From Cupriavidus necator A5-1 (GTDB lineage Bacteria > Pseudomonadota > Gammaproteobacteria > Burkholderiales > Burkholderiaceae), in assembly GCF_000744095.1 (NCBI RefSeq), contig NZ_JQLI01000008.1:2294001-2358000 (forward strand): a stretch of 64,000 bases of DNA. Direction: 5' to 3'. Of this stretch, positions 16,759 through 25,615 are shown piece after piece (position 1 is the first letter of the stretch; the number at the start of each line of letters is the position of its first letter). The position numbers and the translations under genes are program-made. Under the pieces are notes generated by a model. The model had not been told where the DNA came from, did not search any database, and saw only the letters and a list, made by a program, of their open reading frames with translations.

Positions 16759-18263
16759 GTACCACTGCACAGAGGTTATGACGGTTTGTCAGAGGTCGGT
16801 ACTGGGTAGGCTTTGGCCAATTTCTCCCGTGCCGTTTCGGTAGAGAACATCCAGTTGATGCGAGCGCCGCTGGCGTTTCGCAGTTGCTCCCAAGCCGCGA
16901 CCTCGGTGATCAGCCGATCGCGGCAGTCGATGCGGCGATCCAGGCACTGGCTTCGCAGCACGCCGATTTCGATCTCGACCATGTTGAGCCAGCTGGCGTG
17001 CTTGGGGGTGTAGTGGAATTCGATCCGCTGCAGGATGCGGCGTGCCTCTGCTGGTGGCAGGGCTTGGTAGAGGGCAGCCGGCGTGTGGGTCGACAGATTG
17101 TCCAGCACGACCCGGATGCGCGGTGCCTGGGGGTAGTGGATATCGACCAGGTCGCGCATGCACTGGGCGAAGTCATCTGCCGTTCTCCGTTCGGTGACTT
17201 TCACCTTGCGCCAGCTACGGTGCGCATCGAGGAAGACGAACAGATTAGCGGTGCCGTTGCGCTTGTATTCGCAGTCGTAGCGCAAAGGCTTACCCGGCTC
17301 GGCCGGAATCGGTTGGCGTACCTCGCCGATGAGCTGGGTCGGGCTTTCATCGAAGCACACCACCGGGTGTTGCGGGTCCGGGGTTTCGGCATACAGGTCG
17401 AGCACGTCTTCCATGCGTGCAACGTACTCCGCGTCGATCTTGGGAATGCACCACATGTTCTTGCGCCAGGGCTTCAGATCGTTCTCGGCCAGGCGCCGGC
17501 GTACCGTCTCGCGCGATAGCTCTTCGTGCTCGGTCAGTTTGACGAGCGTGTCGGCGAGCAATTCCAGCGTCCAGCGCGCACGTCCCGGTGGCGGGTTGGT
17601 GCAGGCGGTGGCAATCAGCAGGGCCTCTTCCTTGCCGCTGAGCTTGCGCTGCGCCCCGGGTCGAGCCTGTTCGTTCAGCGCCGCTTCCAGACCCGTCTCC
17701 ACGAAGCGGCGCTTGGTGCGGTACACCGTGGATTCGCCAACCGCCACGGTGGCTGCGATGCTCGCGTCATCCTGGCCAGCGTGCGCTGCAAGCAGGATTT
17801 GCGCTCGCTTGAGCTTGCGTGCCGCATGCTTGCCGCCGCTTAGCATGGCAGCGAGCGCCTCACGCTCGGATTGGTCGAGCTCGACTCGATAGCGTAGATT
17901 CATTCGGATGGCCTCCTTCTGGGGGGCCTCCTTCGACTGCGGGGGTTCCGAATGAATCAGAAATCGCTTCCATTGTCTGGCGAGCGCTCAGCCTGCCCGA
18001 GCTTCACCGACAAGCAAGGTCAGTATCTCGCCTTCATATGGGCCTACAGCTTGATAAACGGCCGCTCTCCGGCCGAGCGCGACATGCAGCGCTTCTTCGC
18101 CGTCACGGCTCCTTCCGTCCATCAGATGGTGCTCAACCTCGAACGCAATGGGTTGATCCGCCGCCAAGCAGGCATCGCTCGCACCATCGAACTGCTCGTT
18201 GACCACAACTGCTTGCCTGTCCTACAACCCAGCCAAACTGTCATAACCTCTGTGCAGCGGTAC
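16759..18263. mobile_element. IS630-family insertion sequence with passenger
   Basis: About 1505 bp bounded by TA on both sides (16757-16758 and 18264-18265), the usual IS630/Tc1-mariner target duplication. Terminal inverted repeats, about 32 bp, read GTACC(A/G)CTGCACAGAGG on the outside and continue TTATGAC(G/A)GTTTG with few mismatches. Inside are the transposase on the - strand and a divergent winged-helix gene on the + strand. Intact ends and frames suggest a recent, possibly active insertion. Confidence 0.9.
16776..17903 (-). CDS. IS630-family transposase
   Basis: 375 residues. The N-terminal helix-turn-helix pair (about 25-145) includes LKRAQILLAAHAG and SIAATVAVGESTVYRTKRRF. The DDE catalytic domain has Asp185 (VVCFDESPTQ), Asp268 (RVVLDNLSTH) and Glu310 (SWLNMVEIEIG), all present. 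AGGAGG precedes the ATG. The stop codon lies inside the left terminal repeat, as is common for compact elements. No frameshift or missing residue is seen, so the protein should be functional. Confidence 0.95.
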   Translation of the reverse strand: MNLRYRVELDQSEREALAAMLSGGKHAARKLKRAQILLAAHAGQDDASIAATVAVGESTVYRTKRRFVETGLEAALNEQARPGAQRKLSGKEEALLIATACTNPPPGRARWTLELLADTLVKLTEHEELSRETVRRRLAENDLKPWRKNMWCIPKIDAEYVARMEDVLDLYAETPDPQHPVVCFDESPTQLIGEVRQPIPAEPGKPLRYDCEYKRNGTANLFVFLDAHRSWRKVKVTERRTADDFAQCMRDLVDIHYPQAPRIRVVLDNLSTHTPAALYQALPPAEARRILQRIEFHYTPKHASWLNMVEIEIGVLRSQCLDRRIDCRDRLITEVAAWEQLRNASGARINWMFSTETAREKLAKAYPVPTSDKPS

Positions 18264-18266
18264 TAG
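17952..18266 (+). CDS. LexA-like winged-helix passenger of IS630
   Basis: 104 residues. FTDKQGQYLAFIWAYSLING, SPAERDMQRFFAVTAPSVHQ and LERNGLIRRQAGIARTIELL follow the LexA DNA-binding domain helix by helix. There is no peptidase domain and no Ser/Lys pair, so it should bind DNA but not self-cleave. It diverges from the transposase across 48 bp, a position suited to repressing it. Its final stop TAG is formed by the flanking target TA plus the next base. Confidence 0.75.
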   Translation: MNQKSLPLSGERSACPSFTDKQGQYLAFIWAYSLINGRSPAERDMQRFFAVTAPSVHQMVLNLERNGLIRRQAGIARTIELLVDHNCLPVLQPSQTVITSVQRY

Positions 18267-18378
18267 TAGGCGCGGTTCCGTGAAGGCTGTCGACTGTGGG
18301 ATGGCGAACAGATACGTGCTCGTCGGTCGGGGACGCTAGGAGAGTCAGAAGCGTGCCGTCATTGAGGAGTTATTCGGA

Positions 18379-18852
18379 ATGGGTACCGTCATGGTTTCCG
18401 ATTTGGGTGAGCGCATTACGAAGCTATCTCTATTGGTAGTGGGCGGTATTTCCGGGCTCATTGTTGCAGCGGCTCTATCGCCAACAGGGCCTTACTTCTG
18501 GGGAAACTTCCGCTTCTACTGGTTGCCTCATGCCGCCATTCTAGGGCTGATGTGTTGGTATCGTGCGCCGGCAGCACTGACTGGTGGAGTTGGTCTGGGG
18601 CTTGCGCTATATTTGGCAGCGTTTGGCTGGTGGGTATTTTCCCGCGAACATCCGGACAGTATGAGTTGGCTTGGCTATCTATTTTCCCTTCCGGGAGGCG
18701 CCATTGGGGCAGTCATTGCAATGTGTTGGACCTTCCTTCACCCGAAACAGAATTTGGAGACGTTTCTAATCGGATTAGGACTTGTTTCACTTGGCATTAT
18801 TCTGAATCAGTCCCTACTTTGTGCGACAGTAATGTACTGCCGGCAGAGTTGA
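18379..18852 (+). CDS. Four-helix hypothetical membrane protein
   Basis: 157 residues, not recognised. Four hydrophobic segments: LSLLVVGGISGLIVAAAL, LPHAAILGLMCWY, GGVGLGLALYLAAFGWWVF with GAIGAVIAMCWTFL, and FLIGLGLVSLGIIL. AGGAG lies 8 bases before the ATG. It starts about 110 bp right of the IS630 element. No partner genes and no charged catalytic motif are visible, so function is unknown. Confidence 0.7.
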   Translation: MGTVMVSDLGERITKLSLLVVGGISGLIVAAALSPTGPYFWGNFRFYWLPHAAILGLMCWYRAPAALTGGVGLGLALYLAAFGWWVFSREHPDSMSWLGYLFSLPGGAIGAVIAMCWTFLHPKQNLETFLIGLGLVSLGIILNQSLLCATVMYCRQS

Positions 18853-19079
18853 ATCAGGGACTGCCAAGGCAACATCTCCGTCCGCTTCGCATCAACTCTT
18901 CGCGTTGCGGGATCACCATGCCGCGTCTTGCCTTGCCGGGGTCCGTGCTCACAGTCGGCATGGTTTCTCAATAGCGGTAACTGTTACCAGCAGCAGCCTA
19001 ATCGAAGCACAATAGTGCGGTCGGGCGGCATACGGGCACAGGAACCGTCGGTCGTCTGGTCTGCTGCGGCCGTGATATA

Positions 19080-19099
19080 ACGGCGCGTTGTCGCGCCGT
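19080..19099 (-). terminator. Hairpin downstream of the 62-residue gene
   Basis: A perfect 8-bp stem, ACGGCGCG with CGCGCCGT, and TTGT loop, about 20 bp beyond the stop at 19120 on the - strand. No U run. Possible terminator. Confidence 0.35.
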
Positions 19100-19119
19100 G
19101 GTGATCAGCGCTTCACGCC

Positions 19120-19308
19120 CTACTTGCCGCTGCGCTTGCCGCCGATGCCGACCTTGCCGCGCCCGACCTTGCGATGCGGCACACAGGGGCGCAGCCTCTT
19201 CCTGGAGCTAGCCGTCAACGTGACGTGCTCCGCAGGGTAGCGGGTCGTCCTATGCAGCGCGGCCTGGTAGGCGGGATGACCTGGATCTATGCGCCTGAGA
19301 GCTGACAT
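19120..19308 (-). CDS. Small basic hypothetical protein
   Basis: 62 residues with a strong GAGGAGG 7 bases before the ATG at 19308. The peptide is rich in Arg, Lys, His and Pro, ends GRGKVGIGGKRSGK, and has no membrane segment. The basic tail would suit nucleic-acid binding, but no family is recognised. The coding claim rests on the binding site and the downstream hairpin. Confidence 0.45.
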   Translation of the reverse strand: MSALRRIDPGHPAYQAALHRTTRYPAEHVTLTASSRKRLRPCVPHRKVGRGKVGIGGKRSGK

Positions 19309-19975
19309 GATTGGCACCTCCTCAGAGGATTTTAGTCCGAAAAGGCACGGCGATTATGCCGCCTTCCTGAACACGCCATGTGCTCGTTCTGGTGGATGCC
19401 GGCAATGGCGAACGGTTGCCGCCGGCAAGCCCGATGCGCCAGCGTACGGCCCTACCGGATTCGTAGTTTGGCTCGTAGAAGCCGATAGCCGGTAACGGGA
19501 AGGCCCATGGACGCGCACACCACAAGGTACGCCGTATGGACATGCAGGACTGAAGGTACACCTCCCCCAACAGGCCGTTGCTGGCCGGAAACCGCCACCA
19601 CCGGTTAGTGGCCCAGTCGATTGGGCCGTAAGCGGTCGACTAGCTGGATGCCTGGCGCCTCAGGCCGGCAATGCCCTCATGGTTGATGCAGGGATTGACA
19701 CAGCAATTCCGCAATTCCCACCGTGCGGCGCTTTGGTGAGCGGTTCGGCAGCCTGCTGATTCGAACCAATTCGGCTGGCGAGAACACCTGGCCGTTCTGG
19801 TGCGATATGCTTCCAGGGCAGCGCTCAGGCAGTCTAGCGCCGCTTGGCTGCTAGATTGGAGCAGACGTTTCCGTAGAAGGAAGCCGATGGAGTATCAGTT
19901 GCCCGCGTCCGCATCAATTCATCAGCCCAGCCCGATTGGGCGCCTACCCATGGCGGACTCATAACATAGAGAAGC
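19309..19975. other. Gene-poor stretch
   Basis: Only short frames without binding sites or family resemblance; nothing recognised. The sequence reads like degraded coding or mobile-element DNA. Confidence 0.4.
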
Positions 19976-21223
19976 ATGCCATCCTCGCAAAAAATTACCG
20001 TCGCTCTGCTTGTGGTAGCCTTTGCAAGCTCGGCGGGTGCCGCACCCGATGAAGACAGGCTAGGTAGAGCCAAAGGGTATCCGCTCGGAACACTTGGGAA
20101 TTTCTTCTACGAGGAGTCGGTTAGGGTGGGCTCTTTCTCCGCGCAGGGTGACATTCCGGGCATCAAGATGAATGTGCTTGCCCCAAGCGTCGCGCCCATG
20201 GTTCTGTCGCACAGCGACAGCGAACCGTCCATCCGCTGGGACGTGGATCATCTCAAACGGCTGACGGTTGACGACTATCTGGCTCGCCAACGAATCATGG
20301 GCCTGTTGATTATCAAGGATGGCGTGATTCAGGTGGAGCGGTACCAGTATGAGCGTAAACCGTCGCAGCGGTTTCTATCCAATTCGATGACCAAGTCGAT
20401 TACCTCCCTGGCAGTGGGCTTTGCGCTCCAGGAAGGAAAGATCGCCTCACTGGATGATCCTGCCGAACGCTACGCCCCAAAGCTGACCGGCACGCTATAC
20501 GGCGGCACCACGATCCGCAACCTGTTGCGCATGTCGTCGGGGGTGCGCTTCACCGAGAACTACGACGGCCACGACGATCTGGCGCGCTTTGGCCGGGCAG
20601 CGCAACGCGAGGGTGTGGAGGCAGCCGCAAAGCTCATCACCGAGCGGGAGGCGCCTCAAGGCACGCGATTCTCTTATTCGAGCGCCGAGACCGATATTCT
20701 CGCAACAGTCGTGCATCGCGCCACTGGCATGACGCTCAGCGAATACCTGACGCCGCGCCTGTGGCAGCCCATCGGGGCGGAAAACTCGGCGCTTTGGCGG
20801 GCCGATGGTACAGGGATGGAGCGGGCGGCAGGGAACTTCAACGCAACACTGCGGGACTATGGGCGCTTAGGCATTGTCTTGGCGAGCAACGGTGTTCGCC
20901 CAGACGATCCGCAACAGAAGCAGATTGTGCCGAGGGAATATTTGCTGGATAGCACGGATTGGCGCCGAATCCCGCAGGCATTCCAGCCCGGCAAGGCGAC
21001 TCCCTATTATGGCTATGGTTACCAGTTCTGGATCTTTCCCGGCGAGAAACGGCGCTTTGCCCTCCTCGGTGTGTACGGTCAGATGATGCTCATCGATCCC
21101 GAATTGAAGCTGGTCATGGTACAGGCGGCGGTGAACGCGACTGCCAAGGCGGGGCAGACAACACTCGCCAAAGATGCGGACGCGTTTTGGCGGGGTGTCG
21201 TCCGCCACTACGGTAGCTGGTAA
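19976..21223 (+). CDS. Secreted beta-lactamase-fold serine hydrolase
   Basis: 415 residues. Signal peptide VALLVVAFASSAGA, cleaved after about residue 23. The serine-hydrolase set is Ser137-Met-Thr-Lys140 (SNSMTKSITSL) and Tyr234-Ser-Ser (FSYSSAETD), the pattern of class C beta-lactamase-like and 6-aminohexanoate-dimer-hydrolase-like enzymes. LRMSSGVRFTENYDGHDD is also typical. Likely a periplasmic esterase, amidase or peptidase; true beta-lactamase activity is not implied. It stands alone, with a small hairpin 90 bp downstream. Confidence 0.9.
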   Translation: MPSSQKITVALLVVAFASSAGAAPDEDRLGRAKGYPLGTLGNFFYEESVRVGSFSAQGDIPGIKMNVLAPSVAPMVLSHSDSEPSIRWDVDHLKRLTVDDYLARQRIMGLLIIKDGVIQVERYQYERKPSQRFLSNSMTKSITSLAVGFALQEGKIASLDDPAERYAPKLTGTLYGGTTIRNLLRMSSGVRFTENYDGHDDLARFGRAAQREGVEAAAKLITEREAPQGTRFSYSSAETDILATVVHRATGMTLSEYLTPRLWQPIGAENSALWRADGTGMERAAGNFNATLRDYGRLGIVLASNGVRPDDPQQKQIVPREYLLDSTDWRRIPQAFQPGKATPYYGYGYQFWIFPGEKRRFALLGVYGQMMLIDPELKLVMVQAAVNATAKAGQTTLAKDADAFWRGVVRHYGSW

Positions 21224-21313
21224 AGCGCGAACTCAATGCGATGAGTCGTTTGCAGTGAGCAATCGGCTCTTCCCGACCCTATGTGCAGATCGAAGCTATG
21301 CGGAGATCTGCAC

Positions 21314-21335
21314 CCTCTGCTCTATGCAGAGGTTT
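21314..21335 (+). terminator. Weak terminator-like hairpin
   Basis: A 7-bp stem CCTCTGC with GCAGAGG, loop TCTAT, then TTT. About 90 bp beyond the serine hydrolase stop. Short T run, so modest support. Confidence 0.4.
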
Positions 21336-21732
21336 GCATAGCGACCCAATGCCGTCCTTCGCGTCTGCCCGAATTGCCGGGCTCGCGAAAGGCTCTGCTT
21401 GCAGGAACCGGCGCATCACCGGATCGGATTCGAGGCCGATGGCGCTCCGATAGGCCCGGGCGCGCCCATGCGGCCCGCGGAGAGAAGCAGCGCCTCCGCC
21501 TCGTCAGCGGCGTCACAGTGCGCCGGGTCCTGCATTAGTCGCGCCGCTTGTAGGTGTTGGGTAGCACTGTACAGGTTCGTGGCACTGCCGGATGCCTTCC
21601 AACACTCCACGCCGCGTTGCGTTTCGCCACGCCGCGGTCATACCGACCGTCCCGCCCGGAAACCCGGCGTTTGCGCGGCCACCTCGACAGTCCCCTGGCC
21701 ATTCTCCGCAACCGGCACGCTCCATGCGTCTG

Positions 21733-21764
21733 TTCAATCGAGCACTGCAACATGCTCGATTGAA
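21733..21764. promoter_or_regulatory. 12-bp inverted repeat before the GG peptide
   Basis: TTCAATCGAGCA and TGCTCGATTGAA pair perfectly around an 8-base spacer, 30 bp upstream of the peptide start. It may be an operator for a dimeric regulator or a 5' leader hairpin. Confidence 0.55.
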
Positions 21765-21794
21765 ACCACACTCGTTACACAGCTAGGAGAAGCC

Positions 21795-22007
21795 ATGAGC
21801 ACAATGACGATCAAGGACTTGCTGCCGCTCGACATCGAGCAGCAAGCCAAGCCAACCAGGACGATTCGTTCACTCTCGAGCGAGGAGTTGCGCCGGATAT
21901 CGGGCGGGCGTTCCGCGGTGGGGATGTTGAACGGAGACGAAAACAACCTTGTCACCTTCGATATAGACAAATGGAATTTTGACCAATTCGCGCGTGGGGC
22001 ATTGTAG
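21795..22007 (+). CDS. Orphan double-glycine leader peptide
   Basis: 70 residues with AGGAG 6 bases before the ATG. Residues 25-38, RSLSSEELRRISGG, match the double-glycine leader (LSxxEL, then I-x-Gly-Gly) cut by C39-peptidase ABC exporters. Cleavage after Gly38 would release a 32-residue acidic peptide with Trp and Phe and no Cys. Class II bacteriocins and signalling peptides use such leaders. No exporter or immunity gene lies nearby. The mature part does not resemble a known bacteriocin by eye, so export is inferred. Confidence 0.6.
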   Translation: MSTMTIKDLLPLDIEQQAKPTRTIRSLSSEELRRISGGRSAVGMLNGDENNLVTFDIDKWNFDQFARGAL

Positions 22008-22623
22008 GCGCGAAAGCCGAGAGAACCGCCCCCGCGCTGTCGCTCGCATTCAGCCCGGGGGTGGTTGAAGTGCCAATGGCAACTGATTATCTCTTTGATG
22101 CCGGGTCAATAGCTACCGCCCAACGTATGGGCGTGTCAGGGATATTCTATGGTTGAAAGGTAACGTTGACGGGCTGCTTCTGGCCGGCTACCGCCGCTGC
22201 GATGCTCCGTCGTTGGCCTAGCAATGGGCTTCAGGACACCGGGAAAGATGAATCCGGGGTCGGCGTTAGCGGAAGGCGGCGATAGGGCTCGATATGGGGT
22301 TTTATCGGCAAGGTTGGCGCGCCGCCGAGCACAGTGGCTCCCCGCCGCTGCGGCGTTGGCGGACACGGGAATTTGCACGGACGGGAAGTCACCAACAAAC
22401 GGGGGCTCCTGTCCTGTAGTCAGGCGTTTGCGACACCACTTTTATTCCGCCCTTTCGTGTTACGGAGTGTCCCTTTTCTGCGGGCCGCTCGCTAGCCCGG
22501 CACGGCAATGCACCAGGCACATCGGGTGCCTTTCAGTCCACTTGCCCGCACGGAAGTCGGCCAATTTGATAACTATTATCAAGAGGGGTACACTCACGGC
22601 ACCCGTCTGAAAAGGAGCGAACC
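22008..22623. other. Gene-poor stretch
   Basis: A 128-codon + frame and an 80-codon - frame cover this area, but neither has a binding site or family features. Nothing else is recognised. The last 40 bp supply the parD ribosome binding site and probably its promoter. Confidence 0.4.
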
Positions 22624-22893
22624 ATGATCAGTGCCGACCTTGGTCAACAACTCGAGCGCTACGTGACCGAACTGGTCGCCTCGGGCCGCTATGGCTCCAA
22701 GAGCGAAGTGCTGCGCGAAGGCGTGCGCCTGATCCAGGACCGCGAAGCGCAGCTGATGGCGCTGGACGCGGCGCTCGCGCAAAGCCTGGCCGAGGCAGAC
22801 GCGGGCCGCGGCACCGACGCGGCCACCGTGTTCGACCGCCTCGAGGCCAAGTACCGCGCCGCGGCAGGCGGCACACCCGGGCGCGGCGCATGA
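22624..22893 (+). CDS. parD: ParD-family antitoxin
   Basis: 89 residues. The N-terminal ribbon-helix-helix reads ISADLGQQLERYVTELVASG then RYGSKSEVLREGVRLIQDRE, the ParD/CC2985 signature. The acidic C-terminal tail wraps the toxin in this family. AAGGAG precedes the ATG and the stop overlaps parE by 4 bases (ATGA), the usual antitoxin-first order. The complex normally represses its own promoter. Confidence 0.93.
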   Translation: MISADLGQQLERYVTELVASGRYGSKSEVLREGVRLIQDREAQLMALDAALAQSLAEADAGRGTDAATVFDRLEAKYRAAAGGTPGRGA

Positions 22894-23195
22894 TCGTCGT
22901 TCGCCTGACGCCGCTGGCCGAGGCCGAACTCGAAGCTATCGCCGACTACATTGCCCGCGACAACCCGCGCCGCGCGCTCTCCTTCGTACAGGATTTGCGC
23001 GACCGGTGCCTGTCGCTCGCCGACATGCCGCTCGCCTTCCCGCTGGTGCCCCGCTACGAGGACCGCGGCATCCGGCACCGCGTACACGGCAATTACCAGA
23101 TCTTCTACCGCGTGGTGGGCGATCCGCCCGCGCGCATCGACGTGCTGCACGTGCTGCACAGCGCCCGCAACTATGCCGCGCTGTTGTTCAACTGA
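22890..23195 (+). CDS. parE: ParE/RelE-family toxin
   Basis: 101 residues of the ParE fold: LTPLAEAELEAIADYIARDN at the N-terminus and HRVHGNYQIFYRVVGD then IDVLHVLHSARNY at the C-terminus. ParE toxins poison DNA gyrase, while RelE relatives cut mRNA; the ParD partner favours the first. Length and C-terminal Arg-Asn-Tyr are normal and no disabling change is seen. Four-base overlap with parD. Confidence 0.93.
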   Translation: MIVVRLTPLAEAELEAIADYIARDNPRRALSFVQDLRDRCLSLADMPLAFPLVPRYEDRGIRHRVHGNYQIFYRVVGDPPARIDVLHVLHSARNYAALLFN

Positions 23196-23292
23196 GGCCG
23201 GCCGGCCGACGCCGTCCCCGCCATGCCATGGTCAACCACGCCCAGCGCCGGAACGCTTCCTGCGCGATGCGCAACGTCTAGGTCCGCGGCGC

Positions 23293-23418
23293 GCCAGTTC
23301 CCACTCCGGTAGCCATGGCGGGCATTACGCCGGCGGAAATGGCTCGTCGCACAAGGGCGGGGAGTATCGGAACGCCAGCTCTGGCGATCGGTATGGCAAG
23401 CACAATGGGGGCAAGTGA
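23293..23418 (+). pseudogene. C-terminal fragment of a GGHYAGG-type protein
   Basis: The frame ends with SHGGHYAGGNGSSHKGGEYR and GDRYGKHNGGK, a low-complexity tail of small Burkholderiales exported proteins (GGHYxGG...GSSHKGG). The start and signal peptide are missing; upstream sequence is out of family. Taken as a broken gene directly after parE. Confidence 0.45.
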
Positions 23419-23549
23419 AAAACTTGCGATGCCATCGGTTTAGCGGACAAGTATTTGGCGGACCGTCGCGATGCAGGCTTTACAAAGCTTCGCGGCGCTC
23501 AATGCGCAAAAAAGATGCCAGGATCTTTGGCTGTTCCAATAGACATGGT

Positions 23550-24035
23550 GGGCTCCGGACTGGAGAAGGCTGGCAGTTCGATCTGACGCAGGACCAGCGC
23601 ATCGATGGTCGCATTGATGATGTCAACCGGCTGGTCCATCGTTTCGGCGGCGTCGCGTGCCGCGCGGACAGTTATCTCATTGGCATCGGTACCGATGTAG
23701 GTCTGGATGCCGAGGAACTCTCGCACGGCCGTGTAGTGCCGGAACAAGGTCGGCGACACCTTACGGTCGTAGCCGAACCTGGTACCTGGGCTGAGCCCGG
23801 CGCTGATGCGCACCAGTTCAGTCACGCTTGCGGGAAGCGTGTCGAGGTTTGGGAAGTGGTGTAGCTGCTGGAAGACCTTGAGGAGAACCAGCAGACCAAG
23901 CCGTGATTCTTGCCCGCGTGTGGATCGGGTAGCCCAGTCCAGTTCTTCCGTGCTTGGTGAGTAGCAAGCCCGCAGTTCCTTGATGGAGAAGACCTTCGGG
24001 AAACGCGGGTAGGCGGTACGCTCGATGGTGGCCAT
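23550..24035 (-). pseudogene. Tn3-family transposase N-terminal fragment
   Basis: About 162 residues of the DUF4158 N-terminal domain of large Tn3 transposases: RTAYPRFPKVFSIKELRACY, TRSTRGQESRLGLLVLLKVF, LFRHYTAVREFLGIQTYIG and AAETMDQPVDIINATIDAL. The match ends at LPAFSSPE, where about 800 residues with the DDE domain should follow. The remaining frame is unrelated. Terminal repeats were not identified. Remnant of a deleted transposon. Confidence 0.8.
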
Positions 24036-24176
24036 ACAGGATCTCGGCAATCGCTGAAGGGCCAGCCAGTCTGTTCGGTAACAATCCCGCGTTATATCTT
24101 GAGGTAATGATTATTGATTTCTATATAACCTGATGGCTTATGATAGCGGTTTGGGCGTACCTTGATTGTAGGGGCC

Positions 24177-24800
24177 TTGTTCTTCCGCTACGGCGTCACG
24201 CCGACCGCCAACAAGCTCTACAGCCTGGTGCGCAAGGGCAGCATGGGCACGCCCGCCGAGGTGCTGCAGGGGTTCTGGCAGGAACTGCTCGGGCGCACGC
24301 GCGTCACCATCGACCATCCCGAGCTGCCCGACGCGCTCAAGCAGGTGGCCGCCGAGGCGGTGCGGACGCTCGCCAGTGGCGGCCTCGTTGGCCGCCTGCC
24401 AGATCGACCCGCGCCGCATCGCGCTCGGCCTCGGCGGCGCTGGCCGCATGGCGCGCCTCCGCGCGCAGCGTGGCCAGCGAGACAGCGGCCGCGCGCGAGG
24501 AGGCGCAGGCGCTCTACGCCGAGCTGGCCGAGGCGCGCCAGGCACACGATGCCGTGCAGGCGGAACTGGCCGCCGAGCGGCAGGCCCACGCCGCGACGCA
24601 GGCGCGACTGGAAGCGGGGCGGGGGGAACTGGAGACCGCGGCCCGGCAGTTGGCGGAGCTGCGCACCCAATTCTCGACGGAGCTCGAGCGCGCGCGCGAG
24701 CAGGTGACCCTTGCCCAGGAACGGGCCGAGGCCAGCGAGCGGCGCGCACTGCGCGAACTCGACCAGGAGCGCACCGCGCGCCAGAAGAGCAGAAGAGCGA
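24177..24800 (+). pseudogene. Broken KfrA-like DNA-binding protein gene
   Basis: LFFRYGVTPTANKLYSLVRK then GSMGTPAEVLQGFWQELL is the KfrA-type N-terminal DNA-binding domain. From about 24390 the frame is lost. The expected long coiled coil resumes in another frame (REEAQALYAELAEARQAHDA, AELAAERQAHAATQARLEAG, RELDQERTARQ). The start codon region is also missing. KfrA proteins are typical of plasmids and integrated elements, so this is probably relic plasmid DNA, followed directly by an H-NS-like gene. Confidence 0.7.
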
Positions 24801-24818
24801 ACGGGCCGCCTAAGTCGA

Positions 24819-25075
24819 TGGCAACGAAGGCAAGTGAAAATGAGCGGGCGGACGCGATCCGCTGGATCTAGACCCAGATGGACGACTATGGGCTGACGAT
24901 GGAAGAGTTGGAGGCGGCGGGGTGCTTTGATCCGCCGCTACCCCCGCCCCCTCCGCCGCCGGTCTGCTACCGCAACGCCCAGGGAATGAGCTGGGACGGG
25001 CAGGGCGAGATGCCCGCCTGGCTGCGGCGGGCGGTCTATGCGGGGCAGTCGGTGGAGTTTTTCCGGATCGGATAG
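24819..25075 (+). pseudogene. H-NS-like gene interrupted by an amber codon
   Basis: MATKASENERADAIRWI is followed by TAG (24869-24871), then in the same frame TQMDDYGLTMEELEAAGCFD, a proline run, and the H-NS DNA-binding motif YRNAQGMSWDGQGEMPAWLR with GQSVEFFRIG. Relatives have Gln (CAG) at the stop, so one C-to-T change explains it. An internal ATG at 24878 could still express the C-terminal 65 residues, including the DNA-binding domain, which might act as a dominant-negative fragment. Confidence 0.7.
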
Positions 25076-25345
25076 CTTCGACAGCGGATTAGCTTGGGGC
25101 GATCGTCTTGTGAAAGTGGACTCACACCATTCCGCGAGGCCGCGCGGGGGGTGGCCAGCCGGCAGGAGCAGCCAGTATCCCCGTAGTACCGCGCTCAGTG
25201 GCATGGCTGCTCCGGGTGCCCCGGTAGTAAAACGGTCAGCTCGGGTGGCGCTCAGCGCGTGCACATTCCATACTAGAAGCGGTCGTCCCCGCCGGATTGC
25301 AGCGATGCTCGTGGGACGTCTCCGCCTTCCGAAAGGAGGTATCCC

Positions 25346-25615
25346 ATGTGCTTCCGGATTCATTATCTGGATCGCCCTCGTGAGAATGCGGTCCAGCAGC
25401 GGCATAGCCCGACGATCTTGTCGCTTCGCTCTCGCCTCGACGAGCGCCGGGCGGCGTTGATGGCTTGGCTGCGTCCGTTTCCAAAACCAACCAGCCCGGT
25501 GACGGCCACATCCTTGGAGCAGGCTGAGCCGGCTGCGCAGCAGGTCCCTCGGCCCATTGACCAGGCTTGCACCGTCGCCAGCACCGCCAGCGAGCGGGAG
25601 GCCGAGGCGGCGTAG
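25346..25615 (+). CDS. Hypothetical protein with perfect ribosome site
   Basis: 89 residues, not recognised. AAAGGAGGT lies 5 bases before the ATG. The N-terminal half is basic and aromatic (MCFRIHYLDRPRENAVQQRH, RLDERRAALMAWLRPFPKP); the C-terminal half is Ala/Glu-rich and probably disordered. No signal peptide or membrane segment. No cooperating neighbour is apparent. Confidence 0.5.
   Translation: MCFRIHYLDRPRENAVQQRHSPTILSLRSRLDERRAALMAWLRPFPKPTSPVTATSLEQAEPAAQQVPRPIDQACTVASTASEREAEAA

Noticed and set aside
19976..21223. Antibiotic-resistance beta-lactamase
   Set aside because: The Tyr-Ser-Ser motif and overall pattern fit esterase or amidase relatives of class C enzymes; resistance cannot be inferred.
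22224..22610. 128-codon + strand frame
   Set aside because: No ribosome site or domain, and the composition is unlike neighbouring genes.
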